DNA of 64,000 nucleotides. It comes from Musa acuminata AAA Group (Eukaryota; Streptophyta; Magnoliopsida; Zingiberales; Musaceae). The translations under genes were made by a program, and so were the position numbers. Every line of letters starts with the position of its first letter. Within the stretch, counting starts at the first letter, position 1. Of the stretch, positions 58,541 to 64,000 are shown one piece after another. The DNA is taken from positions 18,911,001-18,975,000 of the forward strand of contig NC_088347.1 in the NCBI RefSeq assembly GCF_036884655.1. The letters run 5' to 3'. The notes under the pieces were generated by a model. That model was not told where the DNA came from. It made no database searches and saw only the letters and a list, made by a program, of their open reading frames with translations.

Positions 58541-59376
58541 GATGATGACAATCAATTGATAATGGAGTTATCCTTAACTCCCCCTATCTATATGCTATTG
58601 TTGAGATAAGTCAGCCTTGAATTCAAGACCTAAGAATTCAAGTGACGTATTGATAAGTTAGATCAGTTAAACTTATCAATACTCCCATCATGATACTCAT
58701 CATGATGTATCTCTTCAAGAATGATGTCAAAGCTTGACATACATCATCAAGTTTGTATGATTGTGTTTGTAACTATTCACCATGTAATTTAACATTATCA
58801 TTTAAAGCTGCGAGGGACTATTACATGATGCACACGTATTATCATTCTAGCAAGTTTGCATTTACTTCACAAGATAGTTTATCAACTCAAGACATAATGC
58901 AAACTATAGCACACGTTCATATATCTCTTGGTGATGCAAGGATGGCATAACCATAACATAGTTTATAGCATCACTCAAGTATTTGCAACATAGACATGAT
59001 CATGGCAGTATTTATCAATTCATATGTTTCTCCCCCTTTGTCATCAACAAAAAGCATGGTAATTGTGATACGAGGAAAATAATATTAGCAAGCTTATAGA
59101 GGAATTTTGCATAGATTGCTTTGAACATTTCTTCCCCTTTTTTATGAAAGTGGAATCACTTTATCCCGCAAAGATATTACAGAATGAAATACATACACAG
59201 GAATCACTTTATCAGATTTATTTCAGGAACTTATTTTTCATGAAAGTGTACGAATAAATCTGTTTTATAGCATTCGAACAAATAAGATGCATTTGGACAA
59301 GATTTTGTTGCAGATTTTCATATATAAACATGGCAATCAAGTGATCTGATAATTCAATATAGTCCGAAAGATAAGT
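58541..59376 (-). mobile_element. Non-coding spacer between pol and the 3' LTR
   Basis: AT-rich; no coding sequence. It carries extra purine tracts, corresponding to the much longer spacer of the left element. Confidence 0.6.
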
Positions 59377-59712
59377 TTATTTATTCGGACACATCAACAT
59401 TCCTAATTCTCTTCTAATGAAATCAAATTGTTCTTCACTTAGAGGTTTTGTAAAAATGTCAGCCAGTTGATGTTTAGTATCGATGAACTCTATGGTTACG
59501 TCATGATTAGTGACATGATCTCGTATAAAGTGGTGTCTAATATCAATATGTTTTGTTCTTGAGTGTTGTATAGGATTCTTAGTTAAGCATATTGCACTCG
59601 TGTTATCACATTTAATGGGAATATCTTTTAGATTAACTTTGTAATCTTCTAAAGTGTTTTTCATCCATACAACTTGTGCACAGCATGCACTTGCTGCAAT
59701 ATATTCAGCTTC
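59377..59712 (-). pseudogene. RNase H C-terminal remnant of the right element
   Basis: It reads EAEYIAASACCAQVVWMKNT, then IKCDNTSAICLTKNPIQHSR, KHIDIRHHFIRDHV and HQLADIFTKPLSEEQF, and stops at 59377. This is the last part of Ty1/copia RNase H. It is fused, out of frame, to the integrase core by an internal deletion near 59713. Confidence 0.9.
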
Positions 59713-60614
59713 GGTTGTTGAGGATTTCTAGGAGTAGAGAAATTATGATTGTATCCATTGAGTTCACAAAATTCCTGGAAATCATGGTTTTGAAATTCAC
59801 CACCATGATCACTTCTAATTGACGAAATCATAGAACCTTTCTCATTCTGAACAAGTTTACAAAACTTGGTAAAATATCTAAGGCATTCACTCTTCTGTTT
59901 TAAGAAGTAAGTCCATGTGTATCTGCTATAGTCATCCACGATGACAAAGGCGTATTTGCTACCTCCTAGGCTTGATGTGGAGATAGGTCCGAACAAATCC
60001 ATATGGATCAATTGTAAGGGCATAGAGGTGCTTATTTGGTTTTTAGATTTGAAGCTACTCTTAATTTGTTTACCTAATTGGCAAGCATCACATACATTGT
60101 CTTTGATGAACTTGATATGAGGAATTCCTCTTACAAGTTCTTTGGATGATATTTGAGTGATTAGTTTCATGCTAGCATGACCTAATCTTCTATGCCATAT
60201 CCAAGCATCCTCATTCAAAGCAGAAAAACACATTTCATTACATAAATTATTGATGTCAATAGTATATACGTTATTTTGTTTTAATGCAATCATAGATATG
60301 TTTTTGTGTGGTTTTTCAATGATGCAAGCATTAGATTCAAATCTGATAATATATCCTTTATCACATAATTGACTAATGCTCAAGAGGTTATGTTTTAAAC
60401 TATCCACTAGCAAAGCATCTTCAATAGAGAAGTTGGATTTGTTACCTATGGTTCCTTTGCCAATGATTTTACCCTTGTTGTTGTCTCCGAAGGTGACATA
60501 TCCTTCGTCTATGCTAGTGAGCTTAGAGAATTGAGATGGATCTCCGGTCATATGCCTTGAGCATCCACTATCAAGGTACCATCTCTTGCTCCTAGCTTGC
60601 GATGGTTTAGTTTT
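59713..60614 (-). pseudogene. Protease and partial integrase of the right element
   Basis: The frame continues directly from gag past one TAG. It holds the protease active site WYLDSGCSRHMTGD, the pre-integrase region WIWHRRLGHASMKLI with the zinc-binding Cys pair CDACQLGK, and the integrase core with the catalytic Asp residues in HMDLFGP and IRSDHGGEF. It breaks off after FSTPRNPQQ, before the third catalytic residue (Glu). Integrase C-terminus, reverse transcriptase and most of RNase H are deleted. Confidence 0.9.
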
Positions 60615-62198
60615 CTACAAGAAAGGATGATGTTTAGGTACCCATTTGCTTTTGGGTGCCTCACAAATAGATCTACATTTTCTATCATGTTGCATAAAAT
60701 TTGTCATGGTTCCTTTAGGAACCCAAATCAATTTGTTTGGACTAATTTTCTTAAATGGATAATAGTGCGTCTTGTGTCCAAACTTGCAACAAAAGTTGCA
60801 TTTGCTTTGATGTCTAACATGTAAGATGGGGCCTTTTATGAAGGTGGTTGGATTTTGGTGAGGACTTCTCACGAATCCAATTCCACTTCTTATGGGAACG
60901 TGACCCTTGTTGGTAAGGATCATGTTTAATGACTTGCTACCAACCTCGAATTTCTTCAAGGTATCCTTAAGTAGCAAGTTTTCTTTTTGGAGAGTTTCTA
61001 GATCATGGCATTTTATGCATGAGCTTAAGCTATTATGATATTCAGTATTTAACTTATCGAAATTACAAATAAGACTATCATGCTGCTTTTTTAGTAATTT
61101 GTATTTATTACTAATAGTCTTACACTCATCAAACAATTCATGGAAAGCATTTAATAATTCATCGAATGATAAATCTGCATCTATTGAATTTGTTACCTCG
61201 TCTTCGATGGCCATTAAGGCGTAATGAGCAACTTGCTCGGTGTTGGACTCCTCTTCTTCGGATGCGCTCGAGTCATCCCATGTTGCTTGAAGAGCCTTCT
61301 TCCTTGATGTTCTCCTTTTTACTTGGGGACAATCACTCTTATAGTGTCCCGGCTTTTTGCATTCATAGCAGATCACTTGGTCCTTCTTGGGTTCAAGTTT
61401 ATTTTTTGCATCATTCTTAAACTTGTTTCTTTTAAAAAACTTTTTAAACTTTCTTGTTAGAAGTGCCAAGTCATCATCACAGTCCTCATCACTTGAGTTT
61501 TCTCTCAAGTGGCATTCAGAGGTTTTAAGTGCCATATCCTTCCTGTTCTTTGGAAGGATGTCTTCTTGCTCTTCATGAGCTTTACAAGTCATTTCGTAGG
61601 TCATTAATGACCCGATTAGTTCTTTAAGAGGGAAGTTACGCAGATCTTTTGCCTCTTGAATAGCAGTGACTTTAGGATCCCAATTCTTAGGAAGAGATCT
61701 TAGTATCTTATTTACGAGTTCAAAATCCGAAAAACTTTTTCCAAGTCCTTTTAGACCGTTGACGACATCCGTGAAACGGGTAAACATGTCGCCAATGGTT
61801 TCACTTGGTTTCATTCGAAAAAGTTCAAAAGAATGTAACAACAGATTGATTTTTGACTCTTTCACTCTACTTGCGCCCTCGTGGGTCACTTCGAGTGTGT
61901 GCCAAATATCAAATGCAGTTTCGCAAGTTAAAACACGATTAAACTCGTTTTTATCAAGTGCGCAAAATAAGGCATTCATAGCTTTTGCATTAAGAGTGAA
62001 AGCCTTCTTCTCCTATTCATTCCAATCGATCATTGGAAGAGAAGACTTTGAAAATCCGTTTTCAACAAGGTTCCACAGTTCAAAATCCATAGAAATAAGA
62101 AAGATCCTCATTCGGGTCTTCCAGTAGGTGTAGTCCGTCCCACTGAACATGGGTGGATGTGTAATAGAATGCCCCTCTTGGTTTCCGGCGTAGGCCAT
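60615..62198 (-). pseudogene. Gag of the right Sirevirus-like element
   Basis: It starts at the ATG 62198 (MAYAGNQEGHSI), 37 bp inside the primer-binding site. The UBN2-type capsid region includes YWKTRMRIFLISMD and FSDFELVNKILRSLPKNWD, and a complete CCHC zinc knuckle CYECKKPGHYKSDC lies near 61.35 kb. Acidic Ser-rich stretches follow. Two in-frame TAG codons break the frame: at 62015-62013, early in gag, and at 60617-60615, between gag and protease. Gag would coat the RNA in the particle; this copy could not make it whole. Confidence 0.9.
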
Positions 62199-62234
62199 CT
62201 CTCTTGGGTTTTAATCCGTTAGAGAGTTAACCTT

Positions 62235-62246
62235 GCTCTGATACCA
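62235..62246 (-). promoter_or_regulatory. Primer-binding site of the right element
   Basis: On the minus strand TGGTATCAGAGC lies two bases inside the 5' LTR end; matches the initiator methionine tRNA 3' end. Confidence 0.93.
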
Positions 62247-62248
62247 AT

Positions 62249-64000
62249 TGTTAGGATCGAGAGCACTAAGAGGGGGGGGGGGGGGGGGGGGGGTGAATTA
62301 GTGCAGCGGAAATCTTACAGCAATTTAAAACCGAAAGGTGCGTTCGTTCAATAAAATCTATTATGATGCAAAAGCCGATTCACAGTTTGTATTTAAGCGC
62401 AGTTTGCGTCTAAGCGCAGATTGCGTCTAAGAGCAGTTTACGTCTAAACGCAGTTTGCGTCTAAACGCAGTTTTACGTCTAAACTCAGTTTTACGTCTAA
62501 ACGCAGTTTTACGTCTGAACGCAGTTTTGCGTCTGAACGCAGTTTTGCGTCTGAACGTAGTTTTACGTCTGAACGCAGTTTTGCGTCTAAACGTGGTTTT
62601 ACGTCTAAACACAGTTTAGCATCTAAACGCAGTTTTACGTCTAAACACAGAAACTGAACTTTGAAAATCTTTTTGTGAATGTGCAGAAAGCAGTTCGCAG
62701 TTATGAATGGAATCAAAGCGTAAGCGTAAACTGCGATGTAAAGATCGTATGAAAACACTGATTTACGTCTCAATACAGATTCGGAAAGATATGAACTTAG
62801 AGAATCGTTCGTAAAAGCGCAGAGGGCAGTAGCTATGTAGGAGGTTTGCAGTAATGATAAAGTGCTCAAAAATAAACGCAAACCAGAGATTTAGAGTGGT
62901 TCGGTCAGTCTTGACCTACTCCACTTTTGGCTTCCTCCACCGATGAGGTTGCCGACGTCAACTAGAGGCCTTCCTTCAATAGGCGAAGGCCAACTGCCCT
63001 TTTACAGTTTCTCTCCTTTTGACAGGCTCAGGAGACAACCTTTACAGATCCTTTCTCTCCTCTCTTTACAACTCAAGACTTTAAAGAACAAAAAGAGGAG
63101 AACTTTTGGACTTTACACAATTTTGAGCTCTTAGAATCACAGAAAAGATCAGGAATTCGGAGTGGATCTGTACCCTTTCTGTGCTGAACGGGTGGGGTAT
63201 TTATAGGCCCCAACCCAGTTCAAATTTGGAGCTCAAAACGATCAAATCCCGGAATTCCGGGATCAGGCGATTGCACCTCTTGACTGGAGAGGTTGTACCG
63301 CCTGGCAGAGCTCGAAGACTGAGCTCAGGCGGATGCACCTCTCTGTCAGGGGTGGTTGCACCTTTCTGCCAGAGCTCGAAGACCGAGCTCAGGCGGTGCA
63401 TCTCCTACCAGAGAGGTTGCACCTCTCTGCCAGAGGTGGTTGCACCTCTCTGCCAAAGCTCGAAGACCGAGCTCAGGCGGTGCACCACCTGTCCAGAGAG
63501 GTTGCTCCTCTCTGCCAGAGCTCGAAGACCGAGCTCGGTGGTTGCACCTCTTGGCAGAGCTCGAAACTTGAGCTCTGGCGGTGCTACCTCTTGACGGAGG
63601 AGGTTGCACCGCCCAGTCTCGCTTGGAGATTGAGCCCTGGGCGGTTGCACCTCTTGCTTGGGGCGGTTGCACCGCCCAGTCTCGCTGGGAGACATATCCT
63701 GGGCGGTTGCACTGCTTGGCTGGGGCGGTTGCACCGCCCACAGCACCTTGGGTCCGAATGGGTTGAACCATTCGACCCAATTTGAGTTCTTCAGGGGCCC
63801 AATTGCCCCAGGATTAAGCTAATGGGATCACCTCCCATTCCTAACTTAATCAACGTGCTAACTACGATTAAATCTAAGATAATTTCTGCAGCTTTGCTTC
63901 GGTACGTCAATCGCTTCTTCCGGCGAGTTTCCTGCGAACTTCCGTCGATCATCCGATGAACCCTCGGTGATGCTTCTGCGGACTTCCAGCAAACTCCTGG
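62249..64000 (-). mobile_element. 5' LTR of the right element, runs off the window
   Basis: Same order as the 3' LTR: TGTTAGGATC border, a G22 run (62272-62293), the 18-bp minisatellite (about 62393-62650), the TATA region (about 63199-63206) and the GC-rich hairpin repeats (about 63240-63760). About 300 bp of the outer end lie beyond the window, so the target-site duplication cannot be checked. Confidence 0.92.
62393..62650 (-). repeat. 18-bp minisatellite in the 5' LTR
   Basis: Same unit and orientation as in the 3' LTR, with one or two unit-level base differences (about 62456 and 62620). Confidence 0.9.

Noticed and set aside
1..64000. CRISPR array, bacterial operon, tRNA or rRNA genes
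   Set aside because: Tandem repeats here lack unique spacers of constant length; no tRNA cloverleaf or rRNA core was seen. The tRNA-like matches are only 11-12-base primer-binding sites.

Overview
This is plant nuclear DNA, most likely from a monocot. The exons of the ALOG, PYL and SNX2 genes are very GC-rich, introns and spacers are AT-rich, and roughly half the window is nested LTR retrotransposons. The large Sirevirus-type Ty1/copia elements (2.1-2.5 kb LTRs, several G-rich purine tracts before the 3' LTR) and Tat-type Ty3/gypsy elements would suit a banana-like (Zingiberales) genome. That placement is inference and rests on no single diagnostic sequence.

Layout: (1) 1-6.4 kb holds the 3' part of a Sirevirus-like element (gag remnant, AT-rich spacer, LTR 3363-5895) and a TRIM-like LTR remnant. 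(2) 7.3-13.6 kb is a gene island with an intronless R2R3-MYB of the MYB44/73/77 type (minus) and a five-exon CHUP1/IPGA1-like gene (plus). (3) 13.9-26.2 kb is a repeat block with two decayed minus-strand Ty3/gypsy elements: one with a single visible RNase H, and one Tat-like with two RNase H segments and an antisense ORF. It also has a 166-bp solo LTR with a perfect 5-bp target-site duplication, a 604-bp insertion, a copia LTR fragment, two copies of a GC-rich repeat array, and a ZIP-transporter exon fragment. (4) 26.8-50 kb is the main gene island: a three-exon gene for a conserved 90-aa protein of unknown function (minus), head-to-head with an importin beta-1 gene (plus), then an ALOG/LSH gene (plus), a PYL abscisic-acid receptor (minus) and a sorting nexin 2 gene (minus). 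(5) 50.4-64 kb is a second nested block. A Tat gag remnant is broken by a minus-strand copia LTR, which is itself broken by a Sirevirus-family solo LTR. A truncated plus-strand copy of the same copia family follows, and then a nearly complete but internally deleted minus-strand Sirevirus-like element whose 5' LTR runs off the window.

The host genes are unrelated single genes and not a pathway cluster, although MYB44-type factors and PYL receptors both belong to ABA/stress signalling. The only obvious shared regulatory region is the roughly 0.5-kb head-to-head interval between the 90-aa gene and importin beta-1. The observations most worth following up are a tandem duplication in the N-terminus of the PYL receptor, the ZIP exon fragment fused to a repeat array, the hairpin and minisatellite arrays inside the Sirevirus LTRs, and the microhomology deletion plus two amber codons that disable the right-hand element. 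No complete new biological system is evident.
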